In this document: in pieces, positions 53,953 through 62,985 of the stretch | Layout: each line of letters begins with the position of its first letter | How positions within the stretch are numbered: position 1 is the first letter of the stretch | Source of the DNA: Eurosta solidaginis | Lineage: Eukaryota; Arthropoda; Insecta; Diptera; Tephritidae | Length of the DNA stretch: 64,000 nt | Assembly: GCF_040869045.1 (NCBI RefSeq) | Contig: NC_090320.1 | Span: 118,429,112 to 118,493,111, forward strand | Reading direction: 5' to 3' | Position numbers and translations under genes: made by a program | Notes under the pieces: generated by a model | Databases searched by the model: none | Told to the model about the DNA's origin: nothing | What the model saw: the letters and a program-made list of their open reading frames with translations, nothing else

Positions 53953-54547
53953 TGTAACGAATTTCCTGCAAATCCTCTTATTTGCAATCTTCTGTTGAGT
54001 TCGAATCACTAAACTGTTGAATAAATAACTCCAATATTGAATAATGGAAAAATGGCCTTTATTAAAGTACTTCACAATAACACTCAAACTGTCCAACGAA
54101 TACCTTAATAACCAAACTGATAGCTCAAATGAAACTCCACTATTCAAAATAATACTGCTATTGCTCGCTAGATATCGTCTTAGTCGTAACTGCTTGACAA
54201 CTCAAATCAAACTGAATTACATTTTACTCGCTTGTGCCGCTTTTATATTTTACGCTGCATACATCTAGGCTCTTCTTTTTCCAGAACCTACCAACTATTT
54301 CGAGTGTTTATAGTTCTCATATAGTTTCTACTTGTTTACAATTTTCTACTTTTCAGCGTCTCTCAGATGTATGTGAGTTTGTAGTTTACAGTCTCTCGCA
54401 CACACATAGGCGTATAAGTAAATGCATCTGTGTGTGACATCTCTCGGCTGCCTTATATATGTGTATACATGATTTGATTATTGACGTGAACATCGCTTAG
54501 CATCGCCTTAGTGATGGTATAGCTTAGGGATGCTAATATCCGTGACA
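53953..54547 (-). repeat. 5' LTR of gypsy derivative copy B
   Basis: Nearly identical to 50978-51572. Three differences were seen (GC/CC near 54104, AT/TT near 54277, T/C near 54287). Confidence 0.9.
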
Positions 54548-54937
54548 ATAGTATTCCAATTTACTCATCAATAAAACGTAAACACATAAAGAAAGAAAAA
54601 TGCATAAATATGAACCCATGTTGGCATCAAGTGACTATTACTTCATAATAAATTTGCGAACATAACAAATTTTAAGTAGGTCGACACATTTAAAATTCTG
54701 ATATGTAAAACCAAGTGTCAATAACACTTGAAGCAAAACATTATTCATAAACACATGCACATAACCATACAAATGAACATATATATTGTACTTCAAAACA
54801 AAAAAAAAAAAAAATTATGATATTTATTTGCTGACCGCTTTATGGATTTTTTTATTAATGTTAGTTTTTTAATAAACTGATGCGGTCTGGTGTGCGCTAG
54901 TGCAAGAAAAAAAGATACACTTTTGCTCTACTTAACT

Positions 54938-54974
54938 CCCTACGTTTCGCCAATCTCCTTGGCATCCTCAGGGG
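54938..54974 (-). ncRNA. Hammerhead ribozyme candidate in second Penelope copy
   Basis: On the minus strand: CTGAGGA (54965-54971), an extra U, GCC pairing with GGC around a 9-nt loop (helix II), GAAA, then the palindrome ACGT (helix III, only able to form between two copies) and cleavage base A. Helix I pairs CCC with GGG (3 bp). The layout is the same as at 8308-8349, including the extra U. With so short a helix III, cleavage would be expected mainly in a dimeric form, as described for Penelope hammerheads. Confidence 0.6.
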
Positions 54975-55187
54975 CAGGATCTTTATTTTATAAAACACAA
55001 ACAAAGATAATACATAAGAGACAATATCATATAAAAATGTATAAGTATCACTTACATTGAAAAGTTGGAAGAAATATATAATATAAAAACATTAAACATA
55101 ACAACAATTTTTTTTTTTAATTTGAGTCACATAACATAATTTATCTGTAGCATCAATGTCAGGTACATTTGTCAGACTGATTTGTTA

Positions 55188-56030
55188 TCATAAACATAAC
55201 AAATATGCTGCAGCGATTTCGTCGCCATCTTCCTTTTTGTTCATTGTTTTTTCTCTGTTTTTCAAAATATGTAGGCTCTCCAGTGTATATCTTGTTCTCT
55301 CTCTTTTCTCTGTGTCTAAAATTCTCGCGTTTTGTGTATCAGCTGTATGCGCATGTGTCAGTATATGTTCCGCAAGAGCTGTTCCGCTTTTGTTTCTTCT
55401 TATATCCGATTCGTGTTCTTGTAATCGCACTCCTTGTGGTCTTTTTGTCGTTCCAATGTAAATTTTGTTGCAGTCGTTGTTCTCTCCTCCGTTGCATTTA
55501 ATTTCGTATATGACATTGTTTCTATGTTGTGATTCTACTTTGCTTTTGGTTTTGGTGTATACAGTTGAGAGTGTGCAATTTGATTTGTACGCCAGAGATA
55601 TGTCTTGTTTGTGTTCTTTTAAGTTTTTGTTTAGCTCGTCTGAGAATTTTGGAATGTATGTGATGCTGTGGTATCGTTTTGTCTCATTTGTTGTTTGTGA
55701 AAGGGTTATTTCTTTGGAATTATTATTAATTTCTTTGGTTTTTTGTTCAATGAGGGTATTTACTAAAAGACGCGGGTAGTTGTTATTTATAAGCACTTTG
55801 CAAATTTTTTCCTTGTTCGATTCCGTAAATTGTTCATGGCTAAGGGTTAAAACTTTATTTATCATATTTTTAGCTGTACTGATTTTGTATTTTTTCGGCT
55901 GGGCTGAGAGAAAATTGATTATTCTGCCTGACGCTATAGGTTTCGAGTACCAATTGAGAAAAATTTCATTGTTGTTTCTGTGTATAAGGACATCCAAGAA
56001 CGGGATCTTTTTGTTTTCTTCTTTTTCCAT
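55188..56030 (-). CDS. Penelope RT C-terminus and GIY-YIG endonuclease
   Basis: A 280-codon frame. The start 'MEKEENKKIPFLDVLIHRNN' is the post-catalytic RT region (IPFLDV is characteristic of Penelope RTs), then 'FLNWYSKPIASGRIINFLSA'. A linker rich in Lys/Asn precedes the endonuclease: 'NNVIYEIKCNGGENNDCNKI', 'YIGTTKRPQGVRLQEHESDI' (GIY-YIG core, catalytic Arg) and 'HILTHAHTADTQNARILDTE' with His residues, then Glu in 'RTRYTLESLHI'. The CX6-8C pair of the zinc-binding insert is present. The endonuclease looks intact. The RT half is broken upstream. Confidence 0.9.
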   Translation of the reverse strand: MEKEENKKIPFLDVLIHRNNNEIFLNWYSKPIASGRIINFLSAQPKKYKISTAKNMINKVLTLSHEQFTESNKEKICKVLINNNYPRLLVNTLIEQKTKEINNNSKEITLSQTTNETKRYHSITYIPKFSDELNKNLKEHKQDISLAYKSNCTLSTVYTKTKSKVESQHRNNVIYEIKCNGGENNDCNKIYIGTTKRPQGVRLQEHESDIRRNKSGTALAEHILTHAHTADTQNARILDTEKRERTRYTLESLHILKNREKTMNKKEDGDEIAAAYLLCL

Positions 56031-56054
56031 AGTAAACTGTAATTTGTTATGATA

Positions 56055-56353
56055 CTAGTTGAAAATAACCTCAACGTCGCTTTGTTTTACAATAGCAAAA
56101 ATGTCGTCTACATATTTTACTATAAACTTTATATTTATGTTGTGAAGTTTCTTTAATTGTAAAATGGTGGCATCGAGTAAATCGTCCATGATTACGTCCG
56201 CTATTGTAGGAGATAGGGGGTTGCCCAAAGCTTTGCGTATAAGTTTTGTTATCGTACATGAAATAGTTATTGTCCTTCAGACAGAAGTTCAGTATTTCCA
56301 GAAACTTATTTCTCGGTATGTTTGTTTGGATCTGATGATCATTTGTGTGCCAT
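56055..56353 (-). pseudogene. Penelope RT catalytic region, broken
   Basis: The minus-strand pieces contain 'NKFLEILNFCLKDNNYFMYD', then a frame change near 56220. In the new frame are the conserved palm region and YVDD (codons at 56103-56114), followed by a stop near 56054 just before the 55188-56030 frame. The RT N-terminus is absent; sequence switches to the tandem array at about 56353. Confidence 0.75.
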
Positions 56354-58213
56354 GTAGATAGAGACAAAATGTCTCAATTGTGTTGTTAGTGTAGAAATGA
56401 GAAAAACTGAATTAAGCATGAAAACAAATACGAGCAGGATGGCATAGTGGTTAAAGGCTACTGCAGTTTCACCATGTGATTCACGGTTCGAATCACGATG
56501 AAACCTTTGATTAGATTACAAAATTGCCTGATGACGATTACGTTGGCGGTTTTCGAAATGGGTCCATCGCCATATGCCAGTAAATGTTTCTTTCTTTTCA
56601 GTTTCTCATAGAAAACATAATAATTGAAATTCAATTATTATAAACCGGTGTTAAGCTCATGAATTCTTAAATATAAGTATAAACTGAACACAAACAAACA
56701 TACATAAATATGTACAACTGAGCCCGAGTTTACAAAGCTTCTCATTCGCAACGAAGAAGAATTTTACAAAAAAAAATCTACATGGCACACAAATCAATAT
56801 AGAGACAAAATGTCTCACTTATGTTGTTAGTGTAGAAATGAGAAAAACTGAATTAAGCATGAAAACAAATACCAGCAGGATGGCCTAGTGGTTAAAGGCT
56901 ACTGCAGTTTCACCATGTGATTCACGGCTCGCATCCCGGTGAAACCTTTGATAACATTACAAATTGCCTGATGATGATTACGTTGGCGGTTTTGGAAATG
57001 GGTCCATCGCAATGTACCAGTAAATGTTTCTTTCTTTTCGGTTTTTCTTAGAAACCATAATAATTGAAATTCAATTATTATAAGCCGGTGTTAAGCTCAT
57101 GAATTTTTAAATATAAGTATTAACTGAACACACCATTAAACAAATATACATAAATATGTACAACTGAGCCCGAGTTTACAAAGCTTCTCATTTGCAACGA
57201 AGAAGAACTTTACAAAAACAAATCTACAGGGCACACAAATCAATATAGAGACAAAATGTCTCAATTGTGTTGTTAGTGTAGAAATGAGAAAAACTGAATT
57301 AAGCATGAAAACAAATACCAGCAGGATGGCCTAGTGGTTAAAGGCTACTGCAGTTTCACCATGGGATTCACGGTTCGAATCCCGGTGAAACCTTTGATAA
57401 CATTACAAAATTGCCTGATGATGATTACGTTGGCGGTTTTCGAAATGGGTCCATAGCAATATGGCAGTAAATGTTTCTTTCTTTTCAGTTTCTCTTAGAA
57501 AACATAATAATTGAAATTCAATTATTATAAGCTGGTGTTAAGCTCATGAGTTCTTAAATATAAGTATAAACTGAACACACCATTAAACAAACATACATAA
57601 ATATGTACAACTAAGCCCGAGTTTACAAAGCTTCTCATTCGCAACGAAGAAGAACTTTACAAAAACAAATCTACATGGCACACAAATCAATATTGAGACA
57701 AAATGTCTCAATTGTGTTGTTAGTGTAGAAATGAGAAAAACTGAATTAAGCATGAAAACAAATACCATCAGGATGGCCTAGTGGTTAAAGGCTACTGCAA
57801 TTTCACCATGTGATTCAGGGTTCGAATCCCGGGGAAACCTTTGATAACATTACAAAATTGCCTGAAGATAATTACGTTGGCGGTTTTCGAAATGGGTCCA
57901 TCGCAATATGCCAGTAAATGTTTCTTACTTTTCATTATCTCTTAGAAAACATAATAATTGAAATTCAATTATTATAATCCGGTGTTAAGCTCATGAATTC
58001 TTAAATATAAGTATAAACTGAACACACCATTAAACAAACATACATAAATATGTACAACTGAGCCCGAGTTTACAAAGCTTCTCATTCGCAACGAAGAAGA
58101 ACTTTACAAAAACAAATCTACATGGCACACAAATCAATATAGAGACAAAATGTCTCAATTGTGTTGTTAGTGTCGAAATGAGAAAAACTGAATTAAGCAT
58201 GAAAACAAATACC

Positions 58214-58290
58214 AGCAGGATGGCCTAGTGGTTAAAGGCTACTGCAGTTTCACCATGTGATTCACGGTTCGAATCCCGGTGAAACCTTTG
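58214..58290 (+). ncRNA. tRNA-like RNA polymerase III promoter segment (unit 5)
   Basis: The A-box TGGCCTAGTGG (58221-58231) and B-box GGTTCGAATCC (58266-58276) have tRNA spacing. A D-arm-like GGCC...GGCT pairs. The T-stem is imperfect and there is no plausible anticodon arm or acceptor stem, so it is tRNA-derived and not a tRNA. Equivalent segments occur in all eight units and (with different sequence) in the 38606-40604 array. Confidence 0.6.
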
Positions 58291-58303
58291 ATAACATTAC
58301 AAA

Positions 58304-58354
58304 ATTGCCTGATGATGATTACGTTGGCGGTTTTCGAAATGGGTCCATCGCAAT
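58304..58354 (+). ncRNA. Hammerhead ribozyme in ~446-bp unit (representative, unit 5)
   Basis: Helix I pairs ATTGC (58304-58308) with GCAAT (58350-58354), 5 of 5. The core CTGATGA is at 58309-58315, with an extra U next. Helix II GATTAC/GTTTTC has four pairs and two U-U mismatches. GAAA is followed by helix III ATGG-GT-CCAT with a 2-nt loop and cleavage after C (AUC). Copies start at 56523, 56963, 57410, 57857 (CTGAAGA), 58304 and 59642. Units 6 and 7 have lost the C and G of the core (TTTTTGATGA). Unit 1 has one helix I mismatch and unit 3 has A at the cleavage base. Confidence 0.7.
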
Positions 58355-59768
58355 ATGCCAGTAAATGTTTCTTTCTTTTCAGTTTCTCTTAGAAAACATA
58401 ATAATTGAAATTCAATTATTATAAGCCGGTGTTAAGCTCATGAATTCTTAAATATAAGTATAAACTGAACACACCATTAAACAAACATACATAAATATGT
58501 ACAACTGAGCCCGAGTTTACAAAGCTTCTCATTCGCAACGAAGAAGAACTTTACAAAAACAAATCTACATGGCACACAAATCAATATAGAGACAAAATGT
58601 CTCCATTGCGTTGTTAGTGTAGAAAGGAGAAAAACTAAATTAAGCATTAAAACAAATACCAGCAGGATGGTCTAGTGGTTAAAGGCTACTGCAGTTTCAC
58701 CATGTGATTCACGGTTCGAATCCCGGTGAAAACTTTGATAATATTACAAAATTTTTGATGATGATTACGGTGGCGGTTTTCGAAATGGGTCCATCGCAAT
58801 ATGCCAGTAAATGTTTCTTTCTTTTCAGTTTCTCTTAGAAAACATAATAACTGAAATTCAGTTATTATAAGCCGGTGTTAAGCTCATGAATTCTTAAATA
58901 TAAGTATAAACTGAACACACCATTAAACAAACATGCATAAATATGTACAACTGAGCCCGAGTTTACAAAGCTTCTCATTCGCAACGAAGAAGAACTTTAC
59001 AAAAACAAATCTACATGGCACACAAATCAATATAGAGACAAAATGTTTCAATTTTTTTGTTAGTGTAGAAATGAGAAAAACTGAATTAAGCATGAAAACA
59101 AATACCAGCAGGATGGCCTAGTGGTTAAAGGCTACTGCAGTTTCACCATGTGATTCACGGTTCGAATCCCGGTGAAACCTTTGATAATATTACAAAATTT
59201 TTGATGATGATTACGGTGGCGGTTTTCGAAATGGGTCCATCGCAATATGCCAGTAAATGTTTCTTTCTTTTCAGTTTCTCTTAGAAAACATAATAACTGA
59301 AATTCAGTTATTATAAGCCGGTGTTAAGCTCATGAATTCTTAAATATAAGTATAAACTGAACACACCATTAAACAAACATGCATAAATATGTACAACTGA
59401 GCCCGAGTTTACAAAGCTTCTCATTCGCAACGAAGAAGAACTTTACAAAAACAAATCTACATGGCACACAAATCAATATAGAGACAAAATGTCTCAATTT
59501 TTTTGTTAGTGTAGAAATGAGAAAAACTGAATTAAGCATGAAAACAAATACCAGCAGGATGGCCTAGTGGTTAAAGGCTACTGCAGTTTCACCATGTGAT
59601 TCACGGTTCGAATCCCGGTGAAACCTTGATAACATTACAAAATTGCCTGATGATGATTACGTTGGCGGTTTTCGAAATGGGTCCATCGCAATATGCCATG
59701 GAAAACATAATAATTGAAATTCAATTATTATAAGCCGGTGTTAAGCTCATGAATTCTTAAATATAAGT

Positions 59769-60835
59769 AAAAATACTTTAATTACACATTTCGACAAAAA
59801 TGGTACTTTATCGTTAGCAGTATATGCATCAAATGTTGCTATTGGAGCAGTTCTTCAACAAATTAACAATAATATACTAGAACATTTAGCTTATTTTTCA
59901 AGAAAATTAACTACAACAGAAACTAAATATTCAACATTTGATCGTGAACTTTTGGCAATTTATAATTTTCTTGAAGGTAGAACTTTTACAATTTATATTG
60001 ATCATAAACCTTTAATTCATGTTCTAAATTCTAAAGTAGATAGATCTCCTCGTCAAATACGTCATCTTGAATATATTGCTCAATTTACAAATGATATTCA
60101 AAATATACGTGGAAAAGACAACATAGTTGCCGACACACTTTCTCGTATTCCAGAAGTAAATGCAATTTCAACTCAAGATATAAATTTAGAAACTTTATAT
60201 AAAGAATAACAAACTGATACATTTTTACAAAAAACCATTTCTGATCAAAATTCTAAAAATAATTTAAAAGAAATTCTTATTCCAGTTATTAGTTTAAACA
60301 TATGGTGTGATGTTTCTCTACAACCTTTTCGACCTTATGTCCCACATTCTATGAGAAGAATTATATTTGACAAAATTCACTCATTATCTCATCCAAGTAT
60401 AAGAACAACTAGAAAATTAATTCAAAATAAATATTATTGGCCTAACATAAAAAGTAAAGAAATTAACGATTTGACTTCATCTTGTATCAATTTTTAAAAA
60501 TCCAAAATTTCAAGACATATTAAATCTTCTATTCAAAAAATTCAAATACCATCAGGTCGTTTTGAACATATTCAAATGGATATTGTTGGACCTTTTCCAG
60601 TTTCAAATGAAAATTGTTATATTTTAACAATTATTGATAGATTTTCAAGTTGGCCTGAAGCTTATCCACTTAAAGATATTTCAACAAATACTATAGTAAA
60701 AACTTTTATTCAAAATTATATACCACGATTTGGTATACCATTGCATATTACAGTAGATCAAGGTTCACAATTCACCTCAAAATTTTTTACGGAATTAACT
60801 AAACTTTTAGGTTCTCATAAAATTCATACATGGGT
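59769..60835 (+). pseudogene. AT-rich Ty3/gypsy RNase H-integrase fragment
   Basis: Plus-strand RNase H ('LAVYASNVAIGAVLQ', 'TTETKYSTFDRELLAIYNF', 'FTIYIDHKPLIHVL') runs in one frame to 60209 (stop). An interrupted zinc-binding region follows, then the integrase core at 60576-60835 ('MDIVGPFPVSNENCYILTII', 'PLHITVDQGSQFTSKFFTEL'). Codon third positions are almost always A or T, unlike the other gypsy copies here. It starts abruptly after the tandem array and ends at about 60835 before the integrase Glu, where a different gypsy element starts. RT, protease and gag are missing. Confidence 0.8.
59952..60209 (+). CDS. Gypsy RNase H C-terminal frame (AT-rich copy)
   Basis: An 85-codon piece of the same protein. 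It has 'TDH'-like 'IYIDHKPLIHVLNS', 'QIRHLEYIAQFTNDIQNIRG' and 'NIVADTLSRIPEVN', the standard link between RNase H and integrase in Ty3/gypsy. It reads upstream in frame to about 59770, so the Met is internal. A TAA at 60207 interrupts the connection to integrase. Confidence 0.8.
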   Translation: MAIYNFLEGRTFTIYIDHKPLIHVLNSKVDRSPRQIRHLEYIAQFTNDIQNIRGKDNIVADTLSRIPEVNAISTQDINLETLYKE

Positions 60836-60863
60836 GATAAAGTATAGAGGAACGAGATGCTAG
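60576..60863 (+). CDS. Gypsy integrase core fragment (AT-rich copy)
   Basis: 95 codons with the first ('MDIVGPFP') and second ('VDQGSQF') catalytic Asp motifs and 'IIDRFSSWPEAYPL' between. The last ~10 residues belong to the neighbouring element. The catalytic Glu block is absent. Confidence 0.8.
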   Translation: MDIVGPFPVSNENCYILTIIDRFSSWPEAYPLKDISTNTIVKTFIQNYIPRFGIPLHITVDQGSQFTSKFFTELTKLLGSHKIHTWVIKYRGTRC

Positions 60864-60930
60864 TCCTACCGGGACTGGGCGATGAGGTGGTAATTGGCAC
60901 GGACTATATGGCGAAGGTTAACTTGGAGAT

Positions 60931-61650
60931 GTGGGGAGATGTGGTGGTCAAGAAATAACGTTGAGAGTAGACGAACGGAAGCAAGAGGTAGCGACATGTA
61001 CAACTATGGTCGAAACGAATAGCGAAGATTACAAGGAACACAACCCAATGGCGTCGGTAGAACATAGCAAGACAGATGATTCGGTGAGTAGATTTCTGAG
61101 TCAGGAATTACAGGTGTTCACAAAGATGTCAGGAGTATCCAACGTGGCCATACACAAAATAGTTATGAGGGACGACCGTCCAATTAAGCAAAGGTACTAT
61201 CCGAAGAATGCGAAAATGCAAGAAATTATCAACAAGGATATCGACGAGCTGATCGAAAAAGGTTGCATCGAACCATCGAATAGCCCGCACAGCGCACTCA
61301 TAGTTTTGGCAAAGAAGAAGAATGGTAAATGGAGACTCTGCGTAGACTACCGTCAACTAAACGCGAGATCAGTACCAGACGCATACCCTTTACCACGTAT
61401 ACAACATATCTTTGACAAATTAAGAAGCGCGAGATTTATCAGTAGCCTCGACTTGAAAAATGGATATTGGCAAATCCCTATGGAAGCAAGCAGCAAGCAA
61501 TACACCGCATTCACAGTACCTGGGCGTAGACTATATCAATGGAGGGTAATACCATTTAGCTTGCACTCAGCCCCAACAACTTTCCAGCAATCACTTGATC
61601 GTGTCATAAATAGGACCAGAATTGGAACCATACGCGTTTGCTTATCTTGA
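60931..61650 (+). CDS. Gypsy reverse transcriptase fragment
   Basis: A 239-codon frame. The first ~60 residues are linker. RT motifs are 'IINKDIDELIEKGCIEPSNS', 'KWRLCVDYRQLNARSVPDAY', 'ARFISSLDLKNGYWQIPMEA' (catalytic Asp) and 'QWRVIPFSLHSAPTTFQQSL'. A frameshift near 61620 puts the YLDD motif (61643-61654) in the next frame. RT would copy element RNA into DNA. Apart from frame breaks, the catalytic residues seen are normal. Confidence 0.8.
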   Translation: MGRCGGQEITLRVDERKQEVATCTTMVETNSEDYKEHNPMASVEHSKTDDSVSRFLSQELQVFTKMSGVSNVAIHKIVMRDDRPIKQRYYPKNAKMQEIINKDIDELIEKGCIEPSNSPHSALIVLAKKKNGKWRLCVDYRQLNARSVPDAYPLPRIQHIFDKLRSARFISSLDLKNGYWQIPMEASSKQYTAFTVPGRRLYQWRVIPFSLHSAPTTFQQSLDRVINRTRIGTIRVCLS

Positions 61651-61779
61651 CGATATTATCATTACAAGCAAAACATTGGAAGAGCACATTGCACATTTAA
61701 CAGAAGTATTTCGAAGACTGCATAGAGCGAACCTGAGGATAAACCCGGAAAAATGTGAGTTTTTAAGAAACGGTTAAAA

Positions 61780-62390
61780 TATCTAGGTCATGTCGTTAGC
61801 GAGGAAGGCATCCATACCGACCCAGACAAGATAGCAGCCATCAAAGAACTGGAACCACCGAAGAACATACGAGAATTACAAAGTTTTCTAGGAGTCGTGT
61901 TGTGGTATAAAAGATTCGTGCCGGATTTCTCACAAGTCGCACACTCGTTAACATCGATGCTTAAGAAAGGTAGTAAGTGGAGGTGGTCTGAAGAGCAGCA
62001 ATCAGCATTCGAAGCACTTAAGGCAGCACTGACGCAGGTACCGGTACTCGCTTGTCCAGGTTTTTCGAGGAAGTTTAGTTTACAGACGGATGCAAGTGAT
62101 TTTGGTCTTGGTGCAGTACTTACGCAAGGTTGAGGCGACGAAGAGCGAGTAATAGCATACGCAAGCCACAGGTTAAACAAGGCAGAGATGAACTACTCAC
62201 CGACAGAAAAGGAGTGTTTGGGCAATACGAAAGATGACGCCGTACCTAGAAGGATACAAGTTTACAGTAATAACAGATCACCTAGCGTTGAAATGGTTGA
62301 ATACGATAGAGAGTCCGACTGGTCGGATTGCCAGAAGGGCGCTGGAAATACAGTAATACTAATTTGACGTACAGTATCGAAAAGGAAAGT
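61780..62390 (+). pseudogene. Gypsy RT connection and RNase H, broken
   Basis: The frame 61897-62133 carries 'LWYKRFVPDFSQVAHSLTSM', 'FEALKAALTQVPVLACPGFS' and 'FSLQTDASDFGLGAVLTQG' (first RNase H Asp), then a TGA. Sequence continues 'YASHRLNKAEMNYSPTEKEC' (Glu) before another frame change near 62230. RNase H cannot be made as one protein. Confidence 0.75.
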
Positions 62391-62929
62391 TGAACGTTGT
62401 GCCAAATGCACTATCAAGGCAACCGATGGACGAGCAGTTGAGTACGTTGACGATGGATGACGGAAAAGCCGAGTGTAAGTGGATTAACGCAAAGATGGCA
62501 GATGTAAGAAAGGCCCCGGAGAAATTCCCGGAGTACGTTATCGAGGATGGAAAGTTGTACAGACGCATAGGAAGTCAAATGGATTGCGACGCCGCAGTGC
62601 CATGGAAGCTATGTGTGCCAACTCCACAGAGACGTAGAGTGCTAGAGGAGATTCACGACACACCCAGCGCGGGGCATATGTGTATCCGAAAATCGATAGC
62701 AAGAGCAACAACACGTTTTTACTGGCCAGGAATGTTAAGGGATATAAAAAAGTATGTACAGCAGTGTCACGCAAGTCAAATGTACAAACCGAGTCAACAG
62801 CCAGCCGCGGGTAAGATGCTAACGAAGATTTCAGAGGAGCCTTGGGCAACAGTCTGTGAAAACTTTGTTGGTCCAATGCCACGATCGAAGCATGGCATTA
62901 GTATCCCTAGACAAATTTTCAAGGGGTAG
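62390..62929 (+). CDS. Gypsy integrase N-terminal domain and start of core
   Basis: 179 codons. 'NVVPNALSRQP' links from RNase H. The zinc-binding domain includes 'IHDTPSAGHMCIRKSIARAT' and 'YVQQCHASQMYKPSQQPA' (HHCC pattern with one Cys replaced: CHAS). The core begins 'ENFVGPMPRSKHG', where the expected first catalytic Asp position is Asn. The frame ends after a shift near 62900. Confidence 0.75.
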   Translation: MNVVPNALSRQPMDEQLSTLTMDDGKAECKWINAKMADVRKAPEKFPEYVIEDGKLYRRIGSQMDCDAAVPWKLCVPTPQRRRVLEEIHDTPSAGHMCIRKSIARATTRFYWPGMLRDIKKYVQQCHASQMYKPSQQPAAGKMLTKISEEPWATVCENFVGPMPRSKHGISIPRQIFKG

Positions 62930-62985
62930 TACCAATCAGAAAGGCAACGACAGAATGTTTAATAAGAGGATTTCGAGAGAGGATT

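Larger units (their letters stand above)
50978..54547 (-). mobile_element. Ty3/gypsy deletion derivative with intact LTRs (copy B)
   Basis: Two 595-bp LTRs (50978-51572 and 53953-54547) with TG...CA ends are flanked by the 4-bp target duplication ATAG (50974-50977 and 54548-54551). A primer-binding-like TGGTGTCAGAAG begins 2 nt inside the 5' LTR, and a purine-rich tract precedes the 3' LTR. Inside are a SAP-domain gag start, coiled-coil gag, zinc knuckle and protease, then directly the integrase C-terminus. RT, RNase H and the integrase core are missing. I saw only three differences between the LTRs, so insertion was recent. It needs enzymes in trans. Confidence 0.9.
31587..54815 (+). mobile_element. 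Element X: three head-to-tail units of an LTR retroelement family
   Basis: A plus-strand LTR family of unknown affiliation. Unit 1 is a deleted internal tail (31587-32811) followed by LTR1. A leader only (33274-33970) separates LTR1 and LTR2. LTR2 is followed by an internal region to LTR3 (38224). LTR3 starts a third unit whose internal sequence reaches 54815, where a Penelope copy cuts it. Each LTR is followed by TGGCGATCCTGCCA, a primer-binding-site-like sequence, and LTR1 and LTR3 are preceded by AAAGGTGGATGA. The internal region lacks gag-pol and contains two small conserved frames (A and B). Unit 3 carries five insertions. Confidence 0.75.
54816..56353 (-). mobile_element. Penelope-like element, 5'-truncated, with pseudo-LTR
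   Basis: Minus-strand copy. RT fragments lie at 56071-56353 and RT end plus GIY-YIG at 55188-56030. A noncoding 3' region and pseudo-LTR-like segment (54816 to about 55140) contain a hammerhead motif. It cuts element X at its left end and abuts the ~446-bp array at its right end, where homology stops inside RT. A frameshift near 56220 and a stop near 56054 inactivate it. Confidence 0.85.
56354..59768 (+). mobile_element. Tandem array of eight ~446-bp units with tRNA-like promoter and hammerhead
   Basis: The unit marker AGCAGGATGG (variant in unit 4) occurs at 56433, 56874, 57320, 57767, 58214, 58661, 59107 and 59553, with spacing 441-447. Each unit has a tRNA-like segment with an A-box TGGCCTAGTGG and a B-box GGTTCGAATCC 34 nt apart, then a hammerhead sequence. 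Next come a palindrome AATAATTGAAATTCAATTATT, a pyrimidine tract TTTCTTTCTTTTCAG, and a ~250-bp AT-rich body. The last unit lacks about 30 bp. Frames of ~62 codons in some units are incidental. I interpret it as a retrozyme or Sm-alpha-like SINE array. Confidence 0.85.

Noticed and set aside
55156..55779. Plus-strand Cys/Phe-rich frames of ~100 codons
   Set aside because: They are antisense to the Penelope RT/endonuclease frame.
58933..59567. 62-codon frames repeated in the ~446-bp array
   Set aside because: They appear only in some units and run through the pol III promoter region; frame retention is by repeat identity.
56433..59630. Cluster of eight functional tRNA genes
   Set aside because: The boxes are present but the T-stem is imperfect and no anticodon arm or acceptor stem can be drawn, so they are tRNA-derived promoters.
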